From assembly GCF_021379005.1 (NCBI RefSeq), contig NZ_CP075171.1, forward strand, positions 5,270,001 to 5,334,000: 64,000 nucleotides of DNA, read 5' to 3'. Below the pieces are notes generated by a model. It did no database searches. It saw nothing but the letters and a program-made list of their open reading frames with translations, and was not told the origin of the DNA. Source of the stretch: Leptodesmis sichuanensis A121. Lineage in GTDB: Bacteria > Cyanobacteriota > Cyanobacteriia > Leptolyngbyales > Leptolyngbyaceae. Position 1 is the stretch's first letter, and every line of letters starts with the position of its first letter. This document shows, one piece after another, positions 45,218 to 54,135 of this stretch. The position numbers and the translations under genes are program-made.

Positions 45218-46825
45218 ATGGCTTATTCCATTACAAACCGTTGTACTCAGTGCGGAGACTGTTCTCCGGTCTGTCCAACTGGAGCAATTAAAGTAGAAGA
45301 AAATGAGTTTTGGATTGACCCAGCCCTGTGTAATAACTGCCAGGGCTATTACGAAGAACCGCAGTGCGTTTCTGTTTGCCCAACCGCAACTCCTCCAGTC
45401 CCCTTAAAAGCGAAAAAAGGACGTTGCAAGACTAATTCTCAAATTACGACCAGTCCCCAATTATTCCCGAATGGCAGAACGAATCCTTTTGCTTCTGCGA
45501 TTGTCATTTGGGAAGCCTGTAATGCCCTGGCTCAAAGAGATTCATTGCCCTGGATGGTCGATGAGGCAGGAGATCTGTGCCATCTGTGGCAGGTAGGTGG
45601 GGGACGGGGAGAGATCACACTGCGAATTGCCGCAGCCGCCAATTCCGCCACTCCGATCGCGCTCCGGGCAGAACCCGCACGAGCGGCGATCGCGGATTGG
45701 GATATTCGAGCCGCCTGCCTGCATCTGATCTTTGCGGCCCATGCCACCTTTTTGGAGCGTCCCTGGGAGGAAACATTTACCATCAGCGATCAGCAGATTA
45801 CTGAATATCTGGGTCTGGATAAGCGCAAAGATCTGAGTAAACTGGCCAAATTGAACTTGATCAAAGACCTGGCCCATCAGGTCTGTACTCTGCTAGTGAG
45901 TGTTGATTGGTCACCCCAGGGTCGCATTAGAACGATCTCTATTCCTGAAGGCTATGTATGGCAGCTTGTCGGGATTCGGCATCACTTTCAGGAAGATGAG
46001 TTGGGGTGCAAACATTTGTCAGGATTAACCCTGACCATTCAAGCAGGGCAATGGACTCAGTACTTTCTTAACCAGCAAGGCTCTCGTGAAGGTAGTACCT
46101 TCTATCAATATGGCACGTTGCCCAAGTCTTTGCTGTCGAACGTGATGAGCATCTGGCAGCAACATGAAGGAGCAGCCCGAATCATGCTCTGGCTGCTGTT
46201 CAAAACTCGCATGGGATCAGAGCAGCGAATTACCGTACCAACGCTGATGCGAATTGGCTATGGAGAAGAAAAACTGGCTCAAGCATCTTCAAATCGGGAA
46301 GAGCGGAAACGATTATTACGATCGTTTGAAAGCGATCTGGAAATTCTCCATCGCTATCATCTCAAACCAGACTTTGACCCAGTGACCTACCCCATTGAAA
46401 TTCAACCTCTGTGGGCAAAATTAGCCGATTTACCGGATGATGCGGAAGCAGCTTTAGAATTTTGGACGAGTGATGGTAGCCGTGATGTTCGCTTAACCGA
46501 TGCCGCCCCCCGTGACAAATGGCACCGTCTCATGCATGCTCGCATTCTCAGTTTTCAACTGCCCAACGATTGGGAGTATAAACCCACAAAACCCCCTCGC
46601 AAAAAAATGCAAAAGAACCGCAATTCGCGATCGATCCTACCTCTCTCCGGCCAACAAATTTCAGCCGCCCGCCGAAAACTGCAACTGAGTCAGCGGGAAT
46701 TAGCTAACCAACTCGGTAAAAGTCAGAGCTGGGTGCGGGATATTGAAAGTGGCCGCCTGCAGGTGAATGAAAAAGACCGACTGCGGTTAGCAGAATTACT
46801 TGGACTTGCCAGTAATTCGAGTTAA
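45218..46825 (+). CDS. cnfR: CnfR (PatB-type) nif transcriptional activator
   Basis: 535 residues. N-terminal 2x[4Fe-4S] ferredoxin domain with cysteines at 9, 12, 15, 19, 38, 41, 50 and 54; long middle region; C-terminal XRE-type HTH (ISAARRKLQLSQRELANQLG, then SWVRDIESGRLQVNEKDR). This is the layout of CnfR/PatB, which switches on nif genes under low oxygen in cyanobacteria; in Leptolyngbya nifB and nifP are, to my knowledge, direct targets. The Fe-S domain is the likely oxygen sensor. No ribosome site is obvious. Confidence 0.93.
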   Translation: MAYSITNRCTQCGDCSPVCPTGAIKVEENEFWIDPALCNNCQGYYEEPQCVSVCPTATPPVPLKAKKGRCKTNSQITTSPQLFPNGRTNPFASAIVIWEACNALAQRDSLPWMVDEAGDLCHLWQVGGGRGEITLRIAAAANSATPIALRAEPARAAIADWDIRAACLHLIFAAHATFLERPWEETFTISDQQITEYLGLDKRKDLSKLAKLNLIKDLAHQVCTLLVSVDWSPQGRIRTISIPEGYVWQLVGIRHHFQEDELGCKHLSGLTLTIQAGQWTQYFLNQQGSREGSTFYQYGTLPKSLLSNVMSIWQQHEGAARIMLWLLFKTRMGSEQRITVPTLMRIGYGEEKLAQASSNREERKRLLRSFESDLEILHRYHLKPDFDPVTYPIEIQPLWAKLADLPDDAEAALEFWTSDGSRDVRLTDAAPRDKWHRLMHARILSFQLPNDWEYKPTKPPRKKMQKNRNSRSILPLSGQQISAARRKLQLSQRELANQLGKSQSWVRDIESGRLQVNEKDRLRLAELLGLASNSS

Positions 46826-46838
46826 GGGAAGCTACTTT

Positions 46839-46890
46839 AAACCAAGTCCAGCTAGAGAACAGTCATTTTCCCATCAGAGAACTACTGAAG
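46839..46890 (+). repeat. Palindromic element, copy C (right half decayed)
   Basis: AAACCAAGTCCAGCTAGAGA and TTTTCCCATCAGAGAA match copy B, but after 46880 the sequence diverges and the closing CTGGACTTGG is lost. It lies 14 bases after the cnfR stop. Confidence 0.75.
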
Positions 46891-46917
46891 GACAATTCGG
46901 GTTAACGCAGGAGAGAA

Positions 46918-47244
46918 TTATTCAGGTTGACGCACGGAAACCCGGTTGAGGGGCAGACTGAGAATACAACTGGCAGTTAACAGATAAGCAATAACTCCAG
47001 TGAGTTTGATGCTCAGTATTACAGGTTCCCAGGCTGGCGAAATGGCTTTTTGTAACGCAAAAGCTACGCAGTAGACTAACCAGTAGGTGAAGCTCATCAG
47101 CATTAACATCTGGTCAGCTGCTTCAATGTCATTTTTCGCTGGGCTTTTGTCTGTCTTCAGCAACACAATGCCACTGATGGCTGCCACGCAAGATGCCATA
47201 AGTAAATAGTCATGCCAGGAGAAATTCATTATGGAGTCACCCAA
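46918..47244 (-). CDS. Small three-helix membrane protein, unknown
   Basis: 108 residues, alternative start Met at residue 6 (47229). Hydrophobic segments near 14-28, 45-64 and 76-96 (VILSIKLTGVIAYLLTASCILSL). No family recognised. Convergent with cnfR. Confidence 0.55.
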   Translation of the reverse strand: MGDSIMNFSWHDYLLMASCVAAISGIVLLKTDKSPAKNDIEAADQMLMLMSFTYWLVYCVAFALQKAISPAWEPVILSIKLTGVIAYLLTASCILSLPLNRVSVRQPE

Positions 47245-47388
47245 GACGTTTCAGAAAAGCAAGTTTTTGAAGTGCATCCCAGTCTAAGGGATCCTCTACT
47301 TTTAGACATAGAGATCATTACAAAGAGCAATATTTCCAGGTACAGTTTTAACAATTGGTAATTTTTGCGGCGGAGGATCTTAAGAATT

Positions 47389-48435
47389 ATGAAAGCGCAG
47401 GTGTTTCGGGGAGTGAACCACCTCAGTTATGAAGAGGTGCCCTTGCCAGAGGTGCTGGCGGATGAGGTGCTGGTGCAGGTGCAGGTGGTGGGCTTATGCC
47501 AGTCAGATATTAAAAAAATTCGCTACCCGCTGTATGAACCCCCCCGGATTTTTGGCCATGAAACCGCAGGTACGATCGCCGCTGTCGGGTCTGACGTAAA
47601 AGGCTGGCAGGTAGGCGATCGCGTTGTTGTGCTGCATCACATTCCCTGTATGCACTGTGCCTATTGCCTGAACGACAACTTTTCCATGTGCGATGTGTAT
47701 AAAAACATTACTACAACGGCAGGATTTGCCCCCAGCGGTGGCGGCTTTGCCGAGTATGTGAAGGTGCCGGGTCACATTGTTCGCAATGGCGGATTAATTC
47801 AGATTCCCGACTCTATCACCTTTGAACAGGCCAGCTTTGTTGAACCCACCAATTGCTGTCTCAAGGCGGTCAAAAAAGCCCAGGTGCAGCCTGGACAAAC
47901 GGTGTTGATTACGGGAGCAGGGCCGATCGGCCTGATGTTTATCATGCTGGTGAAGTACTTTGGAGCGCGGGCAATTGCCACCGACCTGCTGCCCAGCCGA
48001 ATTGACAAAGCCCTGGCAGTCGGAGCCGACGCTGCCTTTGATGCCCGCGATCCAGATCTGGCTGCGAAAGTGCATGGTTTGACTCAGGGGATGGGGGTGG
48101 ACACCAGCCTGTTAGCCGTACCGAGCGAAAAAGCTTTCTTCCAGGCGCTGGACTGCACCCGCAAAGGTGGCAAGATTTTATTCTTCGCCGAATTTCCCGA
48201 TGAGGTAGAAATTCCCATCAACCCCAACATTCTGTATCGTCGGGAAATTGACCTGATGGGTAGTTACAGTTCCTCCTATCGGGTGCAGGCTCTTGCTGCC
48301 GATATTGTCTTCAACCGCCGGATCGATGTGGATGCCCTGATTAGCGATCGCTACCCCCTGAAAGACCTAGCTGCTGCTGTGGAGCAAGCGATCGCCCCAG
48401 CGGAAGACACCTACAAAATTTTGATTTATCCGTAA
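47389..48435 (+). CDS. Zinc-dependent alcohol dehydrogenase (MDR family)
   Basis: 348 residues from ATG 47389 with GGAGG upstream. Catalytic zinc: Cys in GLCQSDIKK, GHETAGTIAAVG; structural zinc: HHIPCMHCAYCLNDNFSMC with four cysteines. NAD(P) motif GAGPIGLMFIMLV. Resembles sorbitol or threonine dehydrogenase-type enzymes; substrate unknown. Confidence 0.9.
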   Translation: MKAQVFRGVNHLSYEEVPLPEVLADEVLVQVQVVGLCQSDIKKIRYPLYEPPRIFGHETAGTIAAVGSDVKGWQVGDRVVVLHHIPCMHCAYCLNDNFSMCDVYKNITTTAGFAPSGGGFAEYVKVPGHIVRNGGLIQIPDSITFEQASFVEPTNCCLKAVKKAQVQPGQTVLITGAGPIGLMFIMLVKYFGARAIATDLLPSRIDKALAVGADAAFDARDPDLAAKVHGLTQGMGVDTSLLAVPSEKAFFQALDCTRKGGKILFFAEFPDEVEIPINPNILYRREIDLMGSYSSSYRVQALAADIVFNRRIDVDALISDRYPLKDLAAAVEQAIAPAEDTYKILIYP

Positions 48436-48444
48436 AACGGCGCG

Positions 48445-49161
48445 TTACACCAATTCCGATACATCCTCCCCGCACTCATCTGCTAAGTAGGAGAGGGCCC
48501 GAAACCGCAGTCCGACCATCTGATCATAAAGAGGATTGAGTTTGCATAAGGGGGGGATGTGAACCAGCTTGCGGCCAAATAGAGTAATATCTCGCTCGAA
48601 TGGGCACTGGGATGGGATCATCTTGCACAGCAGACGGGCCACCTTGGGGTCATGCACATCCATGTGGTCAAGCCAATCCCGTACTGGGTGCAGCACATCC
48701 AGGTGTTCAGTTCCGGAGGAAGGGGCCAGTAGTTCGCTGGCGATCGCCGATTCAGAACCATTGGTTGGCTGAGCCTCGGCCAGGTTCTGCAAGGTCGTTC
48801 GCAGCAATTGCAGGGCTTCGGGTTGTAGCTCCAACGCCTGACAGTACTGATGCAACAGGTCATCCTCCTTAGCGGAGTAATCCCCATCGGCGATCGCTAC
48901 CATCACGGCCATTCTCAGAAAGTTTTCCGCCAAGTTAGGGTCATGGCCTAAGCCATCTGCCAGTTCTGTCGGAGAAATCGGCTCCAGGGCTGTTGCTTGC
49001 TCCTGCTCCGTCAGATCTTGATGGAGCAGGTTGGTAATCATGTCCTGTTCTTCTTTATCAAAGTGGCCATCTGCCCAGGCCAAAGAAACCAGTCCACGAA
49101 TCCAAGCGGTTGTCTGTATGTCGCTATAAGAAGGACTGATGCTATCGCTCATTTGGTTCAA
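48445..49161 (-). CDS. TerB domain fused to Mo-nitrogenase C-terminal domain
   Basis: 238 residues. Residues ~20-120 are a TerB-like helical metal-binding domain (SLAWADGHFDKEEQDMITNLL and MVAIADGDYSAKEDDLL). Residues ~150-238 are the same domain as the ORF at 30941 (WLDHMDVHDPKVARLLCKMI, CPFERDITLFG, PPLCKLNPLYDQMVGLRFRA). TerB links to metal stress; the combination near nif suggests metal or cofactor handling (inference). Confidence 0.85.
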   Translation of the reverse strand: MNQMSDSISPSYSDIQTTAWIRGLVSLAWADGHFDKEEQDMITNLLHQDLTEQEQATALEPISPTELADGLGHDPNLAENFLRMAVMVAIADGDYSAKEDDLLHQYCQALELQPEALQLLRTTLQNLAEAQPTNGSESAIASELLAPSSGTEHLDVLHPVRDWLDHMDVHDPKVARLLCKMIPSQCPFERDITLFGRKLVHIPPLCKLNPLYDQMVGLRFRALSYLADECGEDVSELV

Positions 49162-49258
49162 GTTGAATTATTCCCCGCCCTGATTTTATCCTGATTTCTT
49201 TGCGAAATTAGCCATAAACTGGGAAACTGAATAAGTCCAAACTCATGCAGGATAACCC

Positions 49259-49627
49259 GTGACCTTTAGCGAATTTTGTCTATTTCTGGCTGCTGTGCTG
49301 ACAGCTACTGGAGGGCAGTTGTTGCTCAAGATGGGAGCCTTGAAGTTAGGGCGGGTTACTACCGGGAATGCCGTCAGCCATCTACTCAACATTCTGGTTA
49401 CTCCAGAGTTATTAGCGGGTTTGGCACTGTATGGGATGAGTGCCTTTCTGTTTATTCTCGTCCTCACCCGTGTAAAGCTGAGTGTTGCTGGACCAGCCGT
49501 CTCCATTGGCTACGTTTTCTCAGTGCTGTTGGGTTACTTTATCTTCAAAGAATCCATCTCCGTCAAGCACTTGATTGGCTTAGGATTCATCATCTGCGGT
49601 GTAATTTTAGTGGTCAACAATAAATAG
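49259..49627 (+). CDS. EamA/SMR-like four-helix transporter
   Basis: 122 residues from GTG 49259. Four hydrophobic segments (FCLFLAAVLTATGGQLLL; LLAGLALYGMSAFLFILVL; GPAVSIGYVFSVLLGYFIF; LIGLGFIICGVILVV), the size of small multidrug-resistance or half-EamA proteins that work as dimers. The GxGYVFSVLLG segment fits SMR-type helix 3. Substrate unknown. Confidence 0.8.
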   Translation: MTFSEFCLFLAAVLTATGGQLLLKMGALKLGRVTTGNAVSHLLNILVTPELLAGLALYGMSAFLFILVLTRVKLSVAGPAVSIGYVFSVLLGYFIFKESISVKHLIGLGFIICGVILVVNNK

Positions 49628-49767
49628 CTCCACTGATGAACGGTGCGGGGCAGTACTACATCGACCTGCCATGCCTGAAAAAATGTTTCGTCCTCAGTTT
49701 TAGTCAGGCTAAACCGCCGTTCTGCCTCAGCCAGAGTGGTGATCGCATCAGTGATGGCGATAGTCAT
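49628..49767 (-). pseudogene. Remnant of a cyanobacterial conserved protein
   Basis: Reads TIAITDAITTLAEAERRFSL, then TKTEDETFFQAW on the minus strand, resembling the N-terminus of a family of hypothetical cyanobacterial proteins (LxEAExRFxLxxTEDxxFFxxW). It degrades after ~40 residues and enters the transporter spacer. Not a functional gene. Confidence 0.45.
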
Positions 49768-49892
49768 AGCAGCAATCTCGGAGGATGGTACTTTATTTCA
49801 CTTCGGCGATTGCTAGCACTCTCCCCCATCCGCCAGGTTCCCATACCAAGGACGGGCATCTTCTGACCAGACAGTAATTCAAGAGTTTGCAT
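49764..49892 (-). pseudogene. N-terminal fragment of an aldo/keto reductase
   Basis: 42 codons: MQTLELLSGQKMPVLGMGTW, then RMGESASNRRSEI, which is the first beta strand and helix of aldo/keto reductases (GxxMPxLGxGTW). It ends at TGA 49764, next to the other remnant. The remaining ~270 residues are absent. Confidence 0.55.
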
Positions 49893-49977
49893 GATTCTCA
49901 CCTGATAACGGTTCCTTTGCGGTGGCTAGACTTCCAGTTTCTTCCGCTATTGTAGAAAAGGCTTTAGAAGATGTGTC

Positions 49978-52251
49978 ATGGTAAACATTCCTCAATTGTT
50001 AGCGGATGAGTTGTCGCTGAAACCATTCCAGATCACGAATGCACTGGAACTATTTGCAGAAGGGGCAACAATTCCCTTTATTGCCCGGTACCGCAAAGAG
50101 CGAACGGGGGAAATGACGGAAACCCAATTGCGGGATTTGTGCGATCGCCATACCTACCTGACCGAACTGCAGGAGCGCAAGCAGACCATTCTGGAGGCGA
50201 TCGCACAGCAGGGCAAGCTGACCGATGAGTTGAAAGCCAGGATTGAAGCCTGTTTACAGAAGACAGAACTGGAAGATTTGTACTTGCCTTACCGTCCCAA
50301 ACGCCGTACCCGGGCCACGATCGCCCGTGAGAAAGGATTGGAACCACTGGCGGAGTTTATCAAGTCCTTAAATACTCCGAACGCCATGTTTCAACCCCTG
50401 GAACCAGAAGCCAGCAAATATCTGTCGGCAGAGAAGGGCGTGAAGACCGTGGAGGAAGCCCTATCGGGAGCTGCCGATATTCTGGCTGAGGAAGTGGCCG
50501 ATCGCGCTGAACTGCGGGCTTACTTACGAGATTTTTTGATGACATCAGGACAGCTTACGTCACAGGTAAAAGCCGACTATCCTGAAGGCTCCACGAAGTT
50601 TGAAATGTACCGCAACTACCAGGCAAAAGTGCAGACGATCGCCCCTCACAATCTGCTGGCACTGTATCGGGGAGAAGCAGAAGGCATTTTAGACGTAGAA
50701 CTGGAGTTTGACGAAGCCACGGTTCTCGCTTACCTGGAATCCCAGGCACTCTGCACTAAGCACCCTGTACTTCGCAGCTTCTATCAATCCATGCTGAAGG
50801 ATGCCTTCAATCGATTAATGAAAAACTCCTTAATCAGCGAAGTCAGAGGAGCCAAAAAGCAGGAAGCCGATGTTGAATCGATCAAAACTTTTGAGGCTAA
50901 TTTGCGGGAATTATTATTGGCGGCTCCGGCAGGCATGAAACCAACGCTGGCGATCGATCCGGGCTTCCGCACAGGCTGCAAGGTATCCGTGCTGGATCAA
51001 ACTGGCAAGTTTCTGGAATATCAAACGATCTTTCCCCATCAGGCCGCTGAACAGAGAACTAAAGCGGCTCAAATTCTCAAGCACTTGATTGAAAAATATC
51101 AGGTTGAGTTGATTGCTATTGGAAATGGCACGGCTGGACGAGAAACCGATGAATTTGTCCGAGAAGTCTTGCAGACTCTAGAATGTCAACCGATCGCTGT
51201 GATGGTGAATGAATCGGGTGCATCTGTTTACTCTGCAAGTCCGGTTGCGATCGCGGAGTTTCCTGATCAAGATGTTACCGTCCGGGGAGCGATCAGTATT
51301 GGTCGTCGTCTGCAAGATCCCTTAGCGGAACTGGTAAAAATTGATCCGAAATCGATTGGGGTAGGTCAGTATCAACATGATGTGGATCAGAAACTCCTTA
51401 AAAAGAAACTGGATGAAACCGTAGAAAGTTGCGTGAATTATGTGGGTGTAGACTTAAATACGGCATCGAAGGAGTTACTGACCTTTGTGTCTGGCATCAC
51501 TCCTGCGATCGCAAATAACATCGTTACCTATCGGAATGAAAATGGTGCTTTTCGCAATCGACGGCAGCTACTGAAAGTGCCCAAGTTAGGGCCAAAAGCT
51601 TTTGAACAGGCCGCAGGATTTCTTCGCATTCGCAATGGAGATAATCCTTTAGATAACACGGCTGTTCACCCTGAAAGTTATCGCGTGGTAGAAGCAATCG
51701 CAGCCGATCTGCAACTCTCCCTGGATCAGGCCACCCAGATTGCCGAAAAACTCAAAAAAGTTGGGATCAAAAAATACGTCACTGAAACAGTTGGGGAACC
51801 AACCCTGCGGGATATCCTGGCGGAATTAGAGAAACCCGGTCGAGATCCACGGGCAGAATTCAAGTACGCCACGTTTAAGGAAGGCGTGAAAGAAATCAGC
51901 GATTTACGAGTTGGCATGGAACTGGAAGGGATTGTCACCAATGTTGCCAATTTTGGAGCCTTTGTCGATATTGGTGTGCATCAGGATGGTCTGGTTCACG
52001 TCTCTCAACTAGCCGATCGCTTTGTCAGCGACCCCAAGCAAATTGTCAAAGTGGGACAGGTGGTGAAAGTGCGAGTCCTGGAAGTGAACGAAGCCCTAAA
52101 ACGCATCAGCCTTTCCATGCGATCGGCTGAGAAATTGGCGAGTCAGAGTGGAGGCGATCGTAAACCCAAAGCGGCCCAACCTGCCTCGAAACCTCCTGCC
52201 AGCACTCCCACCCTGGAAGACTTGCAGGCTAAGTTTCGCAAGAAAAGATAG
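49978..52251 (+). CDS. tex: Tex family S1 RNA-binding transcription accessory protein
   Basis: 757 residues with full Tex architecture: N-terminal helical domain (FAEGATIPFIARYRKERTGEM), YqgF-like nuclease fold (LAIDPGFRTGCKVSVLDQTG), HhH region (VGVDLNTASKELLTFVSGITP), and C-terminal S1 domain (LEGIVTNVANFGAFVDIGVHQDGLVHVSQL). Acts in RNA metabolism. The tail is low-complexity. Start ATG 49978. Confidence 0.95.
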   Translation: MVNIPQLLADELSLKPFQITNALELFAEGATIPFIARYRKERTGEMTETQLRDLCDRHTYLTELQERKQTILEAIAQQGKLTDELKARIEACLQKTELEDLYLPYRPKRRTRATIAREKGLEPLAEFIKSLNTPNAMFQPLEPEASKYLSAEKGVKTVEEALSGAADILAEEVADRAELRAYLRDFLMTSGQLTSQVKADYPEGSTKFEMYRNYQAKVQTIAPHNLLALYRGEAEGILDVELEFDEATVLAYLESQALCTKHPVLRSFYQSMLKDAFNRLMKNSLISEVRGAKKQEADVESIKTFEANLRELLLAAPAGMKPTLAIDPGFRTGCKVSVLDQTGKFLEYQTIFPHQAAEQRTKAAQILKHLIEKYQVELIAIGNGTAGRETDEFVREVLQTLECQPIAVMVNESGASVYSASPVAIAEFPDQDVTVRGAISIGRRLQDPLAELVKIDPKSIGVGQYQHDVDQKLLKKKLDETVESCVNYVGVDLNTASKELLTFVSGITPAIANNIVTYRNENGAFRNRRQLLKVPKLGPKAFEQAAGFLRIRNGDNPLDNTAVHPESYRVVEAIAADLQLSLDQATQIAEKLKKVGIKKYVTETVGEPTLRDILAELEKPGRDPRAEFKYATFKEGVKEISDLRVGMELEGIVTNVANFGAFVDIGVHQDGLVHVSQLADRFVSDPKQIVKVGQVVKVRVLEVNEALKRISLSMRSAEKLASQSGGDRKPKAAQPASKPPASTPTLEDLQAKFRKKR

Positions 52252-52376
52252 TCAGCGTTATCTTCAAGCTCCGCTAAGGCTTCCAGAGAGCCTATCCTTA
52301 ATTCGTCGTTCGGCAAAACCTGCATAGCCCGATAAATCATGCCATACTCATCACAAAGCGTCAGGGTTTGTGTCAT
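52143..52376 (-). CDS. Small ORF, first partner downstream of a toxin-like ORF
   Basis: 77 codons, MTQTLTLCDEYGMIYRAMQV, then LPNDELRIGSLEALAELEDN; the last ~30 residues are read antisense to the end of tex and look unnatural, so the original C-terminus may be lost. Coupled (ATGA 52373-52376) to the upstream ORF at 52373-52609. Low support as an intact gene. Confidence 0.35.
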   Translation of the reverse strand: MTQTLTLCDEYGMIYRAMQVLPNDELRIGSLEALAELEDNADYLFLRNLACKSSRVGVLAGGFEAGWAALGLRSPPL

Positions 52377-52609
52377 AGGTGAATTGACAAACTTTGGGCC
52401 GTGTTCTGCCTATGGTCAAGTAGTTCTTGATACAGGACTTCTGCTACACCCTTGTAAGCTGTATCGAGATCGTTATGTTTGACTACTCGAAAAAGCGTGA
52501 AAATAACTTGCCCAAAAATAGGGTCTTCGTCAACTGCTAAAATCACCCTCAGTTCTTGTGAAACCTTTAGGGTATGTAGAGAGGATTCATAACCATTGAG
52601 ATCTGACAA
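52373..52609 (-). CDS. Small ORF with RelE/ParE-like character
   Basis: 78 residues: SSLHTLKVSQELRVILAVDEDPIFGQVIFTLFRVVKH, with a basic/beta core that vaguely resembles RelE-type toxins (VSQxLRVxxAVDEDPxFGQ). Paired with the small downstream ORF. Possibly a toxin-antitoxin unit whose second gene is damaged; not proven. Confidence 0.45.
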   Translation of the reverse strand: MSDLNGYESSLHTLKVSQELRVILAVDEDPIFGQVIFTLFRVVKHNDLDTAYKGVAEVLYQELLDHRQNTAQSLSIHL

Positions 52610-52706
52610 TATGGGCGGATGAGGTTGAGAATGTGGTAGAGATTCCTCTGCACTACAGGGAATACTGAGAGAACCAATCTATCCATGCTGCCCTTACTCC
52701 CCACCT

Positions 52707-54059
52707 ATGAATTCAGCCTTAGGGATGTCTACTTCCCCCCCATCTACACCATCTCAGGCCACTTCCTCTAGCAAAGGCCGCCCCATTACCGTATTGCTGG
52801 TAGATGACCAGGCCACCATGAACGAGGCGATTCAGTGTTTGCTGGCAACAGAGAATGACATCACCTATCATTACTGTTCCACAGCAGATCAGGCACTCAC
52901 TATGGCTATCGAAGTGGCCCCCACAGTGATTCTGCAAGATCTGATTATGCCCGGTGCAGATGGCATGGCCCTGGTGAAACAGTTCCGTACTCAGGCGGCA
53001 ACTCAAGATGTCCCAATCATCATGTTTTCCACCAATGATGATCCTCAGACCAAGGCAGAAGCCTTTGCCGTGGGAGTGAATGATTATCTAGTGAAATTGC
53101 CCGATCGCATTGAATTGCTGGCTCGCATTCGCTATCACTCCCAGGCTTATCTCAATCGGCAGGCCCACACCGCCGCATTGGTAGTTCAAGAGCAAGCTCA
53201 AGAGTTAGAGCAAATACTGCAAGAACTGCGCCGCACCCAGGCCCAACTGATTCAAACGGAAAAGCTTTCCAGTCTGGGTCAGATGTTGGCCGGAATTGCC
53301 CATGAAATTAATAATCCTGTAAATTTTATTTTTGGCAACCTGACTTATATCGAGAATTACGTGAGTGATCTGATGCGGCTTGTTCACGCCTATCAGGGAT
53401 GCTATCCAGAACCGGGAGATGAAATTCAAACCTTACTGGAAGATATGGATTACGAATTTCTGACCCAGGATCTGGAAAAAATTCTGGCCTCTACCCGGCT
53501 TGGAGTCGAACGAATTATTCAGATTATATTGTCTTTGCGGAATTTCTCCCGCCAGGATCAGGCAGAAATGAGGCTATCGAATCTTCATGAGGGCATTGAT
53601 AGCACGCTGTTAATCCTGGGACACCGGATCAAGCAAGGAATAGAAATCATTAAGCAGTATGGCGAATTGCCTCCCATCGAGTGCTATCCGGCTCAGTTGA
53701 ACCAGGTTTTTATGAATATTCTGAATAATGCGATCGATGCCCTGGAAGAAAATTCCACCTTAGCGAATCCTCAAGACTCCGCTCCCACTGGCTGCGGCAA
53801 ACAAATTTTCATTCAAACCCAACGTCAGGATGAAAATAGAGTAGAAGTGAGAATTCGCGATACAGGTGTTGGGATTCCAGCCGATATTTTAGATCAATTA
53901 TTCACCCCCTTCTTTACTACAAAACCCGTTGGGAAAGGGACGGGTTTAGGACTTTCGATTTGCCAGCAAATTATTAAAAATCATCAAGGCTCCCTGCAGG
54001 TTGTTTCACAACCAGGACAGGGGACTGAATTTATCATTCAATTACTGATCGAGCATTGA
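52707..54059 (+). CDS. Receiver-histidine kinase protein
   Basis: 450 residues. N-terminal receiver ~28-150 (VLLVDDQATMNEAI, phosphoacceptor Asp in VILQDLIMPGADG, Lys in DYLVKLP), a coiled linker, then HisKA with GIAHEINNPVNFIFGNL and HATPase_c (NQVFMNILNNAIDAL, DTGVGIP, GTGLGLSICQQI). The receiver-before-kinase order is common in cyanobacterial HEINNP kinases. Signal unknown. A close paralogue of its kinase half is at 56673. Confidence 0.92.
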   Translation: MNSALGMSTSPPSTPSQATSSSKGRPITVLLVDDQATMNEAIQCLLATENDITYHYCSTADQALTMAIEVAPTVILQDLIMPGADGMALVKQFRTQAATQDVPIIMFSTNDDPQTKAEAFAVGVNDYLVKLPDRIELLARIRYHSQAYLNRQAHTAALVVQEQAQELEQILQELRRTQAQLIQTEKLSSLGQMLAGIAHEINNPVNFIFGNLTYIENYVSDLMRLVHAYQGCYPEPGDEIQTLLEDMDYEFLTQDLEKILASTRLGVERIIQIILSLRNFSRQDQAEMRLSNLHEGIDSTLLILGHRIKQGIEIIKQYGELPPIECYPAQLNQVFMNILNNAIDALEENSTLANPQDSAPTGCGKQIFIQTQRQDENRVEVRIRDTGVGIPADILDQLFTPFFTTKPVGKGTGLGLSICQQIIKNHQGSLQVVSQPGQGTEFIIQLLIEH

Positions 54060-54135
54060 TTCCCAGAATCGCGCCGCACAGCATTTCCTGGGACAGAGGA
54101 GGATGGATTCCAGAGGCCACCCTCAGTCCGTCCAT

